64,000 bases of DNA from Terriglobia bacterium (lineage in GTDB: Bacteria > Acidobacteriota > Thermoanaerobaculia > Thermoanaerobaculales > Thermoanaerobaculaceae), in the NCBI GenBank assembly GCA_020073245.1, contig JAIQFQ010000011.1, forward strand, positions 32,527-96,526. Reading direction: 5' to 3'. The notes under the pieces are model-generated. The model searched no databases and had not been told where the DNA came from. It saw only the letters and a list, made by a program, of their open reading frames with translations. Positions 42,057-50,138 of this stretch are shown piece by piece (the first letter of the stretch is position 1; each line of letters starts with the position of its first letter). A program made the translations under genes and the position numbers.

Positions 42057-42323
42057 ATGCACTATCTCATGGCGAGACACAGGGTCGCGGACTTCGACAA
42101 ATGGAGCGTGGTCTTTCGGAGTCACGCCGGGGCACAACGCCAGGCGGGCCTGCACGTGCTCCACCTCCTGCGGGGCGCAGCGGATCCGAACCTCGTTGTC
42201 ATCCTGTTCAGGGCGGATGATCCTGCAAAGGCCAGGGCGTTCACGGAGGCCCCCGGCGCGAGCGAGGCTGCGGAGGCGTCCGGAGTCATAGGAACGCCGG
42301 AGATCTCCCTGCTCAGGGACTGA
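42057..42323 (+). CDS. Small dimeric alpha-beta barrel-like protein
   Basis: An 88-residue protein. The pattern ARHRVADFDKW, HVLHLLRGAADPNLVVILFRADDPAKARAFT resembles small stress-responsive or monooxygenase-like dimeric barrels. No catalytic residues can be assigned. GGAGGG precedes the ATG, 29 nt after the SDR stop. Confidence 0.65.
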   Translation: MHYLMARHRVADFDKWSVVFRSHAGAQRQAGLHVLHLLRGAADPNLVVILFRADDPAKARAFTEAPGASEAAEASGVIGTPEISLLRD

Positions 42324-42421
42324 CAGGGAAACCGGGGGCCAACTCGTCGCCGCGGTCGCGCGCGAGTTGGTAAGCTCACCCCCGCGGCTCGGGACAGGGC
42401 CGACGATCTGGAGCGACACGC

Positions 42422-42829
42422 GTGGCCACGAAGACAAGGAAGATCAGCGGAGACCGGTTGACCCGGACACGTCGCGAGGACGAGCCGCCGGCGGCGGTCG
42501 CGGAGAGAGGTTGGAGGTACCACCACCTCGGTGTGCCGTACCAGAATCCGCGCCCAGGGGAGCACCACATCGAGCACCTGAAGATCTACGTCTCGGGTTT
42601 CGAGACGAGCCCCTACGGGATCCAGTGGATGCGGTTCGAGCCCGACTGTGATGTGCCCGACGTCATCCGCAGCGTGCCCCACGTCGCGTTCGAGGTGGAC
42701 GACCTCGACGAGGCCGTCATCGGCAAGGAGATCCTCACGCCGCCGAACTCGCCCTCGGACGGTGTCAGGGTCGCGATGATCGTGCACGACGGAGCCCCCA
42801 TCGAGCTCATCGAGTTCCGCAAGCGGTAG
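42422..42829 (+). CDS. VOC-fold (glyoxalase-like) protein
   Basis: A 135-residue protein. YHHLGVPYQNPRPGEHHIEHLKIYVSGF and VPHVAFEVDDLDEAVIGKEIL, ending in APIELIEF, follow the beta-alpha-beta-beta-beta plan of the vicinal oxygen chelate fold, with His and Glu able to bind a metal. The substrate is unknown. The GTG at 42422 gives a lysine/arginine-rich N-terminal tail of about 30 residues. Confidence 0.72.
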   Translation: MATKTRKISGDRLTRTRREDEPPAAVAERGWRYHHLGVPYQNPRPGEHHIEHLKIYVSGFETSPYGIQWMRFEPDCDVPDVIRSVPHVAFEVDDLDEAVIGKEILTPPNSPSDGVRVAMIVHDGAPIELIEFRKR

Positions 42830-43415
42830 CGGTTCTTTTCCACTCCGTGGAGGCTCTTCTTTCCTGCCCCGCGGGCTTGGAGGGGTCGCTCGGGCTGCGC
42901 ATCGAGCGCAGCCGCAATCCTGGCGGGGGGTCCCGCGTCCGCTCCGCCCCCACCCGGCCGCTCCAGACCCCCCGTGCCCCCCGGCGAGCCGCGGCAGAGC
43001 CGCGTCTCGCCCTCTCCGCCTCCGCATGCGACCGAGCAGGCACAGATCGGCGTGCGGACCCTCGCCGTGCCCCTCCCGCGCATGAGGCGCTCGGTCGGGA
43101 CCAGCGTATCCACCCTCCGGTCTGGCCGCTCGGTGCCCGTACGCTCCGGCGAGATTTCTCCTAGGCCCGCCGGGCTGATCGCCCCCACCCGCCCGGTGTG
43201 CGGAAGCCCTGCTTGTCCTCACCGCCCGTCCAGTGCCTTCGGGTTCCGGGCAAATGGGTCACCCGCAGCACCGGCGGGTGGTAGACCCCCGCCCGTGGCT
43301 TGGCGCAACCGACCTCGGAGCCTGCGTTCGCGGCGGCGTGGGCCTCTCGTATCCGGTTCGGCTGAGAAATGCGGTTGCGCGTGCCGGCGTTGGCGATCCA
43401 AGAGGGAGGGTGCAG
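42830..43415. other. Gene-free, repeat-rich stretch
   Basis: About 585 nt without a supported gene. It contains the second copy of the dispersed GC-rich block (42922-43015) and a segment (42840-42910) whose layout, a pyrimidine run then GCGGGCTTGG, recurs at 44411-44475. It looks like accumulated repeat DNA. Confidence 0.5.
42922..43015. repeat. Dispersed GC-rich repeat, copy 2
   Basis: Matches 40470-40560 in sequence and order, including the identical 20-nt end CGGCAGAGCCGCGTCTCGCC. Confidence 0.6.
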
Positions 43416-44366
43416 ATGGCTGAGAGGAAGATCATCGCGGTGGTCGGCGCGACCGGGGCGCAGGGCGGCGGGCTGGTGCGCGCGATCTTCAGCGACAGGG
43501 GCGGGCCGTTCGCGGCTCGTGCGATCACGAGGGACGTGGGCTCCGAAAAGGCAAGGGAGCTGGCGAGGCTTGGCGCGGAGGTGGTGGCTGGGGACGTCGA
43601 CGACGTCAAGAGCCTCGAGAGAGCGTTCAAGGGCGCGTACGGCGCGTACTGTGTCACGTTCTACTGGGCGCACCTCTCGCCCGAGAAGGAGAACGCCAAC
43701 GCCCGGGCGATGGCGGAGGCGGCGAAGCGGGCCGGGGTTCAGCACGTGATCTGGTCCACGTTCGAGGACACGCGCGCGTCGGTACCGCTGAGCGACACCC
43801 GCATGCCGACCCTGATGGGCCGGTACAAGGTCCCGCACTTCGACGCCAAGGCCGAGGCGAACAGGTACTTCACCGACCTCGGTGTGCCGACGACGTTCCT
43901 GCTGACCTCGTTCTACTGGGACAACATGATCTTCTTCGGCATGGGCCCCAAGAGGGGTCCCGACGGGAAGCTTGCGATCACGATGCCGATGGGTGACAAG
44001 AAGCTCCCAGCGATCGCCGCCGAGGACATCGGCGCCTGCGCCTACGGGATCTTCAAGCGGGGGAAAGAGTACATCGGTAAGACAGTCGGCATCGCAGGTG
44101 AGCACCTGACCGGCGCGCAGATGGCGGCTGCTCTCACGAGGGCTCTGGGGCGGGAGGTGAGCTACAACGCCGTGCCACCCGAGGTCTACCGCGGCTTCGG
44201 TTTCCCCGGCGCCGAGGACCTCGGCAATATGTTCCAATTCAAGTGCGATTTCCAGCAGTTGTACTGCGGCGCCCGTGACGTCGGGCTCTCCCGTGCCCTC
44301 AACCCCTCGCTGCAGACGTTCGATGCCTGGCTCGCGAAGAACAAGGGCCGCATCCCAATCGAGTAG
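43416..44366 (+). CDS. NmrA-like NAD(P)-binding protein
   Basis: A 316-residue atypical SDR of the NmrA/HSCARG group. The nucleotide motif is VVGATGAQGGG at residues 9-19, with GDVDDVKSLERAFKGAYGAYCVT and HVIWSTFEDTR after it. Such proteins act as redox sensors or reductases; they lack the usual YxxxK. GAGGGAGGG lies before the ATG at 43416. Confidence 0.85.
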   Translation: MAERKIIAVVGATGAQGGGLVRAIFSDRGGPFAARAITRDVGSEKARELARLGAEVVAGDVDDVKSLERAFKGAYGAYCVTFYWAHLSPEKENANARAMAEAAKRAGVQHVIWSTFEDTRASVPLSDTRMPTLMGRYKVPHFDAKAEANRYFTDLGVPTTFLLTSFYWDNMIFFGMGPKRGPDGKLAITMPMGDKKLPAIAAEDIGACAYGIFKRGKEYIGKTVGIAGEHLTGAQMAAALTRALGREVSYNAVPPEVYRGFGFPGAEDLGNMFQFKCDFQQLYCGARDVGLSRALNPSLQTFDAWLAKNKGRIPIE

Positions 44367-44570
44367 CGCGATGCGGAGCGCCGATCGATCTGATCGGGTT
44401 CCGCAAGGCACACAGATCTGTTCCACCGCGTGGGGCCTTCTCTTCTCTTGCCCTTGCGGGCTTGGTGGCTCCAGCAGCCTGCGGCCGCAGACGGCCACCG
44501 CAGCACCGGCGGATTGAGGACCCCCCTCCCAGTGCCAGGTCGCGGCGTCCTCTTTATCGGGGCAACGTCC

Positions 44571-44604
44571 GGATCCGCTGCACGCGCATGTTAGGCGTTA
44601 GCGC
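44571..44604 (-). other. Half attC-like site after the DinB cassette
   Basis: On the minus strand, 14 nt after the DinB stop codon: CGCTAACGCCTAAC then ATGCGCGTGCAGC. This is the R''-L'' half of a typical integron attC (GCCTAAC core). The matching L'-R' half is missing, so the array seems truncated here. Confidence 0.55.
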
Positions 44605-44617
44605 GGAGCAAGCCCTG

Positions 44618-45136
44618 CTACTCCACGGCACGTTTCGTCCACTGCCACAGGCCGGCGGTTACTGCGGCTGGCAAGCGGGAGCCGATCTGCCTCGCCACCA
44701 ACACGATCTGTCCTCGGTGATGGCCCTCGTGGGCCACGAAGTAAGTTAGTAGGTGACCGACGTCCAGCGGCAGATTCCGCCACACGTAAGCCGGGCTGGC
44801 GGGAACCTCGCCGCCGCAGCGACACCCAAGCCGTAAGAGCGCCTCGATGCCCCGACTACTCCTGTTCAGTGCGGCGACCAACTGGCGGCGGCTCACCTTC
44901 CGGCGGTCCACGGCGGACGGAACCGGGATGCCATGGGGCCGGCCCAGGGTCTTGAGCCACATGCACCGGCTGTTGTGGAGGTGGCCGGCCAGCATGCTAA
45001 TCGTCTTGCGCGGGGCTCCGGGAACCGGAGCCCCCCAGACCGCGGCGGGGACGTGGCTGACGAGAAAGACAGTGACCTGGTGATTGGTCCGCCAGGCCGC
45101 CAAGATGGTCTCGGCGAGATCACGAGTGGCGGGCAT
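44618..45136 (-). CDS. DinB-family protein (cassette-like gene)
   Basis: A 172-residue four-helix DinB/YfiT-like protein. The histidines expected to bind a metal are in AGHLHNSRCMW (about residue 52) and in HEGHHRGQIVL (about residue 138). Family members are metal-dependent thiol transferases or of unknown role. It is bounded by an attC site before its start and a half site after its stop, the layout of an integron cassette read on the minus strand. Confidence 0.82.
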   Translation of the reverse strand: MPATRDLAETILAAWRTNHQVTVFLVSHVPAAVWGAPVPGAPRKTISMLAGHLHNSRCMWLKTLGRPHGIPVPSAVDRRKVSRRQLVAALNRSSRGIEALLRLGCRCGGEVPASPAYVWRNLPLDVGHLLTYFVAHEGHHRGQIVLVARQIGSRLPAAVTAGLWQWTKRAVE

Positions 45137-45166
45137 TTCAGGTCTCCCCTGAGGTTTCGCGCAGAC

Positions 45167-45240
45167 GCCTAACGTTGCGGTTCAGCCGCCTGCCGACCGC
45201 GAAGCGGGCAGTGGGCGTCGGCTGCAACGACTTCTTAGCC
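45167..45240 (-). other. attC recombination site
   Basis: A 74-nt site on the minus strand. An R''-like GGCTAAG contains the SRPBCC stop codon. L'' follows (GTTGCAGCCGAC), then a central hairpin (CTGCC...GGCAG), L' (GGCGGCTGAACCGCAAC) and the core R' GTTAGGC at 45173-45167. L' has the expected extrahelical bases relative to L''. Very similar to chromosomal integron attC sites. Confidence 0.78.
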
Positions 45241-45699
45241 GCCACCCAGTTTACGTGAGACTTCAACAGACAGGCGCTCGAGGTTCTGTTCATTGGCGGG
45301 GACAACAATGTGTTCAATGCGGCCGGCAACTTCTGAACTCTCGAATGTCTGCGACCACGACACGACAGTTCCCGCCGCCGCCGAAGCCAAGCCAATGGTC
45401 AAGCGATACTTTGGCTCCGAGACGTGTTGAACAACAACCTTCGTCGGTGATTCTATTTCTGCAAAGACATTCTCATTTGGGTAGTTGCGGCCATCTGGTC
45501 CATGCATGATGAAAGACCAACGCCCGCCATTCTCGAACTCGCAGATACTGAAGGTGTTGGTGAACCCGGCTGGACCCCACCAGCGCGCCAAGCGTTCCGG
45601 ATGACTGAACGCGGCAAAGACTTGCTCTATGGTTGCCGGGATTTCACGAGATGTACTGAACGTAGTCACCCGTTTCTCCGATTCGGCGGTTATTGACAA
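45235..45699 (-). CDS. SRPBCC/AHSA1-family protein (cassette-like gene)
   Basis: A 154-residue START-like ligand-binding fold: TSREIPATIEQVFAAFSHPERLARWWGPAGFTNTF is the typical AHSA1 opening, and ENGGRWSFIMHGPDG follows. The ligand is unknown. The start appears to be a TTG; no good ribosome binding site is seen, which is common in cassettes. GC content is clearly lower than in flanking genes, suggesting foreign origin. Confidence 0.82.
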   Translation of the reverse strand: MSITAESEKRVTTFSTSREIPATIEQVFAAFSHPERLARWWGPAGFTNTFSICEFENGGRWSFIMHGPDGRNYPNENVFAEIESPTKVVVQHVSEPKYRLTIGLASAAAGTVVSWSQTFESSEVAGRIEHIVVPANEQNLERLSVEVSRKLGGG

Positions 45700-45738
45700 G
45701 TCCCGGGTATTCTCGCTTGATCCAGTGCGAAGTCAAGG

Positions 45739-45783
45739 CGGCTGCAACGGCAGGTTAGGCCGCACTTCGCAGCCGCGACTAAC
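45739..45783 (-). other. Partial attC-like site after the VOC cassette
   Basis: Minus strand: GTTAGTC, 16 nt, GCCTAAC, CTGCC, GTTGCAGCC. The R'' and L'' parts are clear; the L'-R' half is replaced by other sequence with a GCGAAGT/ACTTCGC inverted repeat. A decayed or chimeric site. Confidence 0.5.
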
Positions 45784-45791
45784 GAGCCTGC

Positions 45792-46178
45792 TCATTGGCC
45801 TTGAGGCGGCTGCCATAGCTCGACCTTGTTTCCCTCTGGATCAATGACCCAGGCAAACTTCCCGTACTCGGATTCGTCAATCTTCTCGAGCACATTGCAG
45901 CCTTCTTCCTTCAAGACCTTGACCAAGGCGTGGAGGTCTTCCACTCGGTAGTTGACCATGAAGGGAGCAGAGCTCGGAGCAAAGTGATCACTCTCTTGCG
46001 GATCGATTAACCAGGCAGTTGTGCCTGCAACCGGCTTGCCGTCGGCGTCGGTCCAAGTGAAGGCAGCTCCGCCCCAGGCTTGGACATCGATTCCCAGGTA
46101 CCGCTTGTACCACGCCTGCAGTGATGGAGCGTCTTTGGCCTTGAAGAATATGCCGCCGATGCCAGTGACTCGTCTCAT
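45792..46178 (-). CDS. VOC/glyoxalase-family protein (cassette-like gene)
   Basis: A 128-residue vicinal oxygen chelate protein: GIGGIFFKAKDAPSLQAWYKRYLGI, NYRVEDLHALVKVLKEEG and AWVIDPEGNKVELWQPP are the usual blocks, with a metal Glu in VELW. The start at 46178 has GGAGGTCAC directly before the ATG; longer in-frame extensions do not. Lower GC than the flanks. VOC, SRPBCC and DinB genes are frequent integron cassette contents. Confidence 0.85.
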   Translation of the reverse strand: MRRVTGIGGIFFKAKDAPSLQAWYKRYLGIDVQAWGGAAFTWTDADGKPVAGTTAWLIDPQESDHFAPSSAPFMVNYRVEDLHALVKVLKEEGCNVLEKIDESEYGKFAWVIDPEGNKVELWQPPQGQ

Positions 46179-46551
46179 GTGACCTCCGATGCGTGGTGGT
46201 GGTGAGAGGAACATTTCTTCTGCGGCCTGACGCGGATTAGATGGACTAATGGAAAAGGGCAAACCGGAACTCGGAGGCTCGGTTTGCTCGATGGTGATAG
46301 GGTCATGAAGACCTCCGAAATCGTTGCAGGATATCACTCTCCGCTTCGTTGGGTCTACTGTGGGCCGCCGAGAAACCGGGGACTAAAAACTCAGCATAAA
46401 CCTTCCACAGGCGGGGCGGGACCAGGAAACGGGCGTGCCCACAGGTGGCGAGGAGCCTGGGCGCGTGAGGGCACGAGGCGGGAATGGCAGTTGTCAGGTG
46501 GGGAGGTGCCGACTGGTGTCCTGGCGGATCCCGGATTCCGGGCCCCGGTCT
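46179..46551. other. Gap at the outer edge of the cassette cluster
   Basis: About 370 nt without a gene. GTTGGGT at 46348-46354 fits an attC/attI core (GTTRRRY) but is on the plus strand and isolated. A CCGAACTC/CGGAGGCT-like inverted stretch near 46265-46285 may be a terminator. No integrase gene is present. Confidence 0.4.
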
Positions 46552-47409
46552 TCAGACGGCGAAAGCGGGTCCGCGACGCAGCGTGACCAGATCGACCTCG
46601 GGCGGTACGCCGAAGCGAAGCGGGATCGCGCCGACTCCGATCCCGCGAGAGACGTACAAGAGCTGGTCGCCGCGCTGGTAGGGGCCGGCGACGTAGGGAG
46701 TCGACAGACGCGCGAGGTTGACGCCCCGGGACGGCAGCGCGATCTGGCCGCCATGGGTGTGGCCGGCGAGCGTGACGTCGGCGCCGGCGGCGCGCGCCGC
46801 ACGCCAACCACCCGGCTGGTGGCAGAGCAGCAGACGGAACTCGGCGTCGGATCGCTCGACGACGCCGAAATCGGGTCCCCAGCCGGGAATGGCGTCGAGA
46901 TCGTCCACGCCGGCAAGGAGGATCCTGGCGCCGTTGCGTTGCAGGGTGGCGGCCTGGTTGACGAGCGGTGTGATCCCAACCGCTTCCATCGCAGCGATCG
47001 CGAGGCGCGGGCTCGCCAGGTGATCGTGGTTGCCGAGGACGCCGAACACCCCGAGGGGTGCGTCGACGCCGGCAAAGCCGTGGACGAACAGGTCTGCGTC
47101 CACCTGTCTGCGGTCGAGTTGGTCCCCCGTGAACACGATGAGGTCCGGAACGAGGCCTTCGACCAGAGACCGGACGCGAGCGAGCCGCTCGGGCGGCATG
47201 AAGATGCCGGCGTGGACGTCGGCGACCTGGGCGATCCGGAGGCCGTCGAAGGCGGGCGGGAGGAGAGGGTGGTGCAGCGTGACCCGCCGAACCATCGGCA
47301 GTTCGGTGGCCTCGAGCCAGCCCGAGCGGGCGAGGACGCCTCCGCCCGCGAACGCCATGGCGCCCTTCTTGAGCATGCTCCTGCGAGTGAGGTAGGTGAT
47401 GGCCCGCAT
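46552..47409 (-). CDS. Tat-exported metallophosphoesterase
   Basis: A 285-residue calcineurin-like phosphoesterase. Metal motifs are in order: QVADVHAG, TGDQLDRR, GNHDHL, LLLCHQP and LAGHTHGGQ. The N-terminus TRRSMLKKGAMAFAGGG fits a twin-arginine signal, and the ATG at 47409 places it well. Relatives include YkuE-like phosphodiesterases acting on UDP-lipid or phospholipid substrates. Divergent from the PP2C gene, with 94 nt between. Confidence 0.88.
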   Translation of the reverse strand: MRAITYLTRRSMLKKGAMAFAGGGVLARSGWLEATELPMVRRVTLHHPLLPPAFDGLRIAQVADVHAGIFMPPERLARVRSLVEGLVPDLIVFTGDQLDRRQVDADLFVHGFAGVDAPLGVFGVLGNHDHLASPRLAIAAMEAVGITPLVNQAATLQRNGARILLAGVDDLDAIPGWGPDFGVVERSDAEFRLLLCHQPGGWRAARAAGADVTLAGHTHGGQIALPSRGVNLARLSTPYVAGPYQRGDQLLYVSRGIGVGAIPLRFGVPPEVDLVTLRRGPAFAV

Positions 47410-47503
47410 GACCCGCGCCAACGGCGCGGGGCGGAGTATACACCGGCGGCGCAAGTGCCCGCTGGGGCGTGCCCAAAGCCCCTCGGTTTGCTACACTTCG
47501 TCC

Positions 47504-49138
47504 ATGACCCAGACCGAACGGAGCGAGTGGAGCTCGACGCCGGCGTTGATGCCGCGGGAGACTGGTGGACCGGCACCGCGGGTGCGGGTGCAGCAGCCTG
47601 TGCTGCGCCTCGGACGCGACCCCGGGTGTGACATCGTCATCGCGGAACCCACCGTGTCGCGCCGGCATGCCAAGGTGAGCTGGGACGGGCACGAATTGGT
47701 GGTCGAGGACCTGGGCTCCTCGGGGGGCACCTTCGTCAACGACGTCCAGGTGCAGCGTGCCGTGCTCAAACCCGGCGACGTGTTGCGGATCGGGCCGAGG
47801 ACCGAGTACCTGGCCCAAGCCGACGAGTCGTCGAGCGCGCTCGAGATGATGGCAGAGCAGAGCAGCGGTGAGGGGGGCGGGGTCCGGCAGCTGCAGACGC
47901 TGCTCGAGGTGGCGCGCGCGCTCAACGCCGCCACGGTGCTCGATGACGTCGTGCACATCGTCCTTCAGGCCGCAGTGAGGCTGCTGCACGCGGACCGCGG
48001 CTGCCTGATCCTGATCGAGAACGGTGAGCGGCGAACGGTGGCCTCCCACCCCCGCGACCTCACCGAGACGGCATGGGCGCACCGCAGCTCGCTGTTCGAG
48101 CGGGCGCTCAGCGAGCGTCGGGCCGTGCACGCCGGCATGGAGGTTTCGCCTTCCACGACGATGGTCGCGCGAGGGACGGCGCTGGCTGTCGCCGCTCCGC
48201 TGCTGGTGGCGCGGAGACCGTTCGGCCGCGCCGAGGAGGCCTCCTTCATCGCAACCGTTGAAGTCATCGGGGGGATCCTGGTCGAGCGGACCAAGGCCGG
48301 CAGGTCGTTCGGGAGCGCGGAGCTGGCGGTGCTGGAGTCGCTCGCCGCGGACGCCGCGATCGCCGTCGATAGTGCCAAGCTGTACCGGGAGGCGCGCGAG
48401 AAGGCCAAGATCGACCACGAGATGGCGCTGGCGAGGACGATCCAGAGCGCGCTCCTGCGCACGCCCCCGCAGGTCCCTTTCGCGGAGGTGTTCGCGGTGT
48501 CACAGCCGGCGCGCAGCGTGGGCGGCGACCTCTATCAGGCAGCGATCCGGGAGAACGGTGCGCTCGGCGTGGCGCTCGGCGACGTCTCTGGGAAAGGCGT
48601 GGCGGCGGCGCTCATCATGGCCATGGTGCAGGGGTTGTTGGGCCTGCTGCACGAGCTCGGGCAACCGATCGACCTCGTCTTGCCGGCGCTCAACCGGAGC
48701 CTGCTCGAGCACAACCCCGGCAACCGGTTCCTGACCCTCGGGATAGGCGTGCTCTCGCCGGACGGCACGTTGGCGGTGACCAACGCGGGGCACTGTCCGA
48801 TTGCGGTTCTGCGCGGCGACTCGAGCGTGCATCTCGTGACGCCTCGCGGACCGATCCTCGGGCTGCTACCGGCCGCGACCTGGGGTGTGGAGTCGCTGCA
48901 AATGGCCCCGGGCGACACGATCGTCTTTTACAGCGACGGGATCTCCGAGTCGTTCTCGCCGACCGGCGAGGAGTTCGGCGTTGAGGGCGTGCAGCGCCTC
49001 CTCGGCGGGCTCACGGGCGCGACCGCCGAGAGGGTCGGGCAGGCTCTGCTGGAGGCCGCCGCCGCGCACCGAGCGGGCCGGGAGGCCGACGACGACGTCA
49101 CCCTGCTCGTCGTGCGCTACCTTGGTCAGAAAGAGTAG
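47504..49138 (+). CDS. FHA-GAF-PP2C (SpoIIE-type) phosphatase
   Basis: A 544-residue signalling protein. An FHA domain (about 25-95) has LGRDPGCDIVIAEPTVSRRHAKV and LGSSGGTFVND for phosphothreonine binding. A GAF domain (about 125-295) starts LQTLLEVARALNAA. A C-terminal PP2C/SpoIIE phosphatase (about 320-540) shows metal-site blocks VGGDLYQA, LGDVSGKG and GREADDDVTLLV. It probably dephosphorylates an anti-sigma-factor antagonist or similar Ser/Thr-phosphoprotein in response to phospho-peptide and small-molecule input. No partner kinase is in the window. Confidence 0.9.
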   Translation: MTQTERSEWSSTPALMPRETGGPAPRVRVQQPVLRLGRDPGCDIVIAEPTVSRRHAKVSWDGHELVVEDLGSSGGTFVNDVQVQRAVLKPGDVLRIGPRTEYLAQADESSSALEMMAEQSSGEGGGVRQLQTLLEVARALNAATVLDDVVHIVLQAAVRLLHADRGCLILIENGERRTVASHPRDLTETAWAHRSSLFERALSERRAVHAGMEVSPSTTMVARGTALAVAAPLLVARRPFGRAEEASFIATVEVIGGILVERTKAGRSFGSAELAVLESLAADAAIAVDSAKLYREAREKAKIDHEMALARTIQSALLRTPPQVPFAEVFAVSQPARSVGGDLYQAAIRENGALGVALGDVSGKGVAAALIMAMVQGLLGLLHELGQPIDLVLPALNRSLLEHNPGNRFLTLGIGVLSPDGTLAVTNAGHCPIAVLRGDSSVHLVTPRGPILGLLPAATWGVESLQMAPGDTIVFYSDGISESFSPTGEEFGVEGVQRLLGGLTGATAERVGQALLEAAAAHRAGREADDDVTLLVVRYLGQKE

Positions 49139-49325
49139 GGGACGGCGGGGCAGGTAGGCGTTCGCAGGTTCACACGTTCGAACGTTCACCCGTTTCGACG
49201 GACGTGGGCGAGGACAAAGGGAAGAGGTCGAAGGGCAAGCGAAAGGCAGGAACCTGCAACGACCCTTGGCTCGGTGTGTCGTGTCTTTCCGTTGACCTTT
49301 GACGTTTGACCCTTTGCCTATCTCC
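49139..49325. repeat. Inverted-repeat element with 7-nt and 8-nt arms
   Basis: Starts with octamers GCGTTCGC, AGGTTCAC, ACGTTCGA, ACGTTCAC and CCGTTTCGA (49157-49197), then a purine arm (49213-49250). Opposite lies a pyrimidine arm GTGTCTTTCC, GTTGACC, TTTGACG, TTTGACC (49280-49313). Lies between the PP2C and thioredoxin genes. Confidence 0.75.
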
Positions 49326-49421
49326 ATCGGGTTTTGGAACCTTCGGACCTCCGAGCGGCTCCTGGCCGTCGCCGGAGGGGTACAATCCGCGCGCCGCGCG
49401 TCCGCGCGGCGGGGGGATCCG

Positions 49422-49913
49422 GTGAGACGGAAGATCGCTCTGTGGGTTGTGTTCTTGCTGGTCGTGGCGACGTCTACCCTGGCGAGCGACGCCCCTAAAC
49501 AGGCCGGTCCGTACGACCCATCGCTCGACGGGTGGAAGCAGGTCCAGGCGGCGACGCAGCGGGCCTCGACCGACGGCAGGCGTGTCCTGGTCGTCGTCGG
49601 GGGCAACTGGTGCAAGTGGTGCCGCGCGCTCGACCGGCTCATGGACGAGAGCGCCGAACTCACGGGAGAGCTCGTGGCGCACTACGAGCTGGTGCACCTC
49701 AACTGGTCCAAGGAGAACAAGAACGCAAAGGCGATGGCGCGTCTCGGACACCCGGAGGAGCTCGGGTTCCCGTCGTTCGTCATTCTTTCGCCGACGCTGA
49801 GGGTCCTGCACACGCAGGACACTGGCTCGTTCGAGAATCCCGACCATGACACACCCGGCCACAACCTCGCCAAGCTGCTTGCGTTCCTCAAACAGTGGGA
49901 CGGCACGAAGTAG
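49422..49913 (+). CDS. Exported thioredoxin-fold protein
   Basis: A 163-residue protein with a signal sequence (KIALWVVFLLVVATSTLASD). The active site is WCKWC, cysteines 64 and 67, in VVGGNWCKWCRALDRLM; the cis-proline loop is LGFPSFVILSP. It is likely a periplasmic reductase or a chaperone-type thioredoxin. The GTG at 49422 follows GGGGGGATCC and directly precedes the signal sequence. Confidence 0.87.
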   Translation: MRRKIALWVVFLLVVATSTLASDAPKQAGPYDPSLDGWKQVQAATQRASTDGRRVLVVVGGNWCKWCRALDRLMDESAELTGELVAHYELVHLNWSKENKNAKAMARLGHPEELGFPSFVILSPTLRVLHTQDTGSFENPDHDTPGHNLAKLLAFLKQWDGTK

Positions 49914-50138
49914 CACAGCGGCAGCAGACGACTGTTCGAAGGCTCATACGTTCACAGGTTCGACAGGTCCCACCGAGGCGGACGAGGACGAGGTCGAAGG
50001 TGAAAGGTCAAAGGTCAAACGAAGAGCAAGATCCTGCAATGCCCCTTGTCTTGGCGTGTTGCGTCTTCCCTTTGACCTTCACGTTTAACCTCTTGGCTCT
50101 CCTCGACGAACCTTCGAACGTTCGCACTTTCGAACGCC
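49914..50138. repeat. Inverted-repeat element with 7-nt and 8-nt arms
   Basis: Between convergent genes. Octamers ACGTTCAC and AGGTTCGA (49950-49965), heptads GGTCGAA, GGTGAAA, GGTCAAA and GGTCAAA (49992-50019), a loop, then pyrimidine heptads (50067-50100) and octamers ending TTCGAACG (50110-50140). Confidence 0.75.

Noticed and set aside
46340..46360. GTTGGGT as an attI or attC core upstream of the VOC gene
   Set aside because: It is on the opposite strand to the cassettes and has no L site or palindrome around it.
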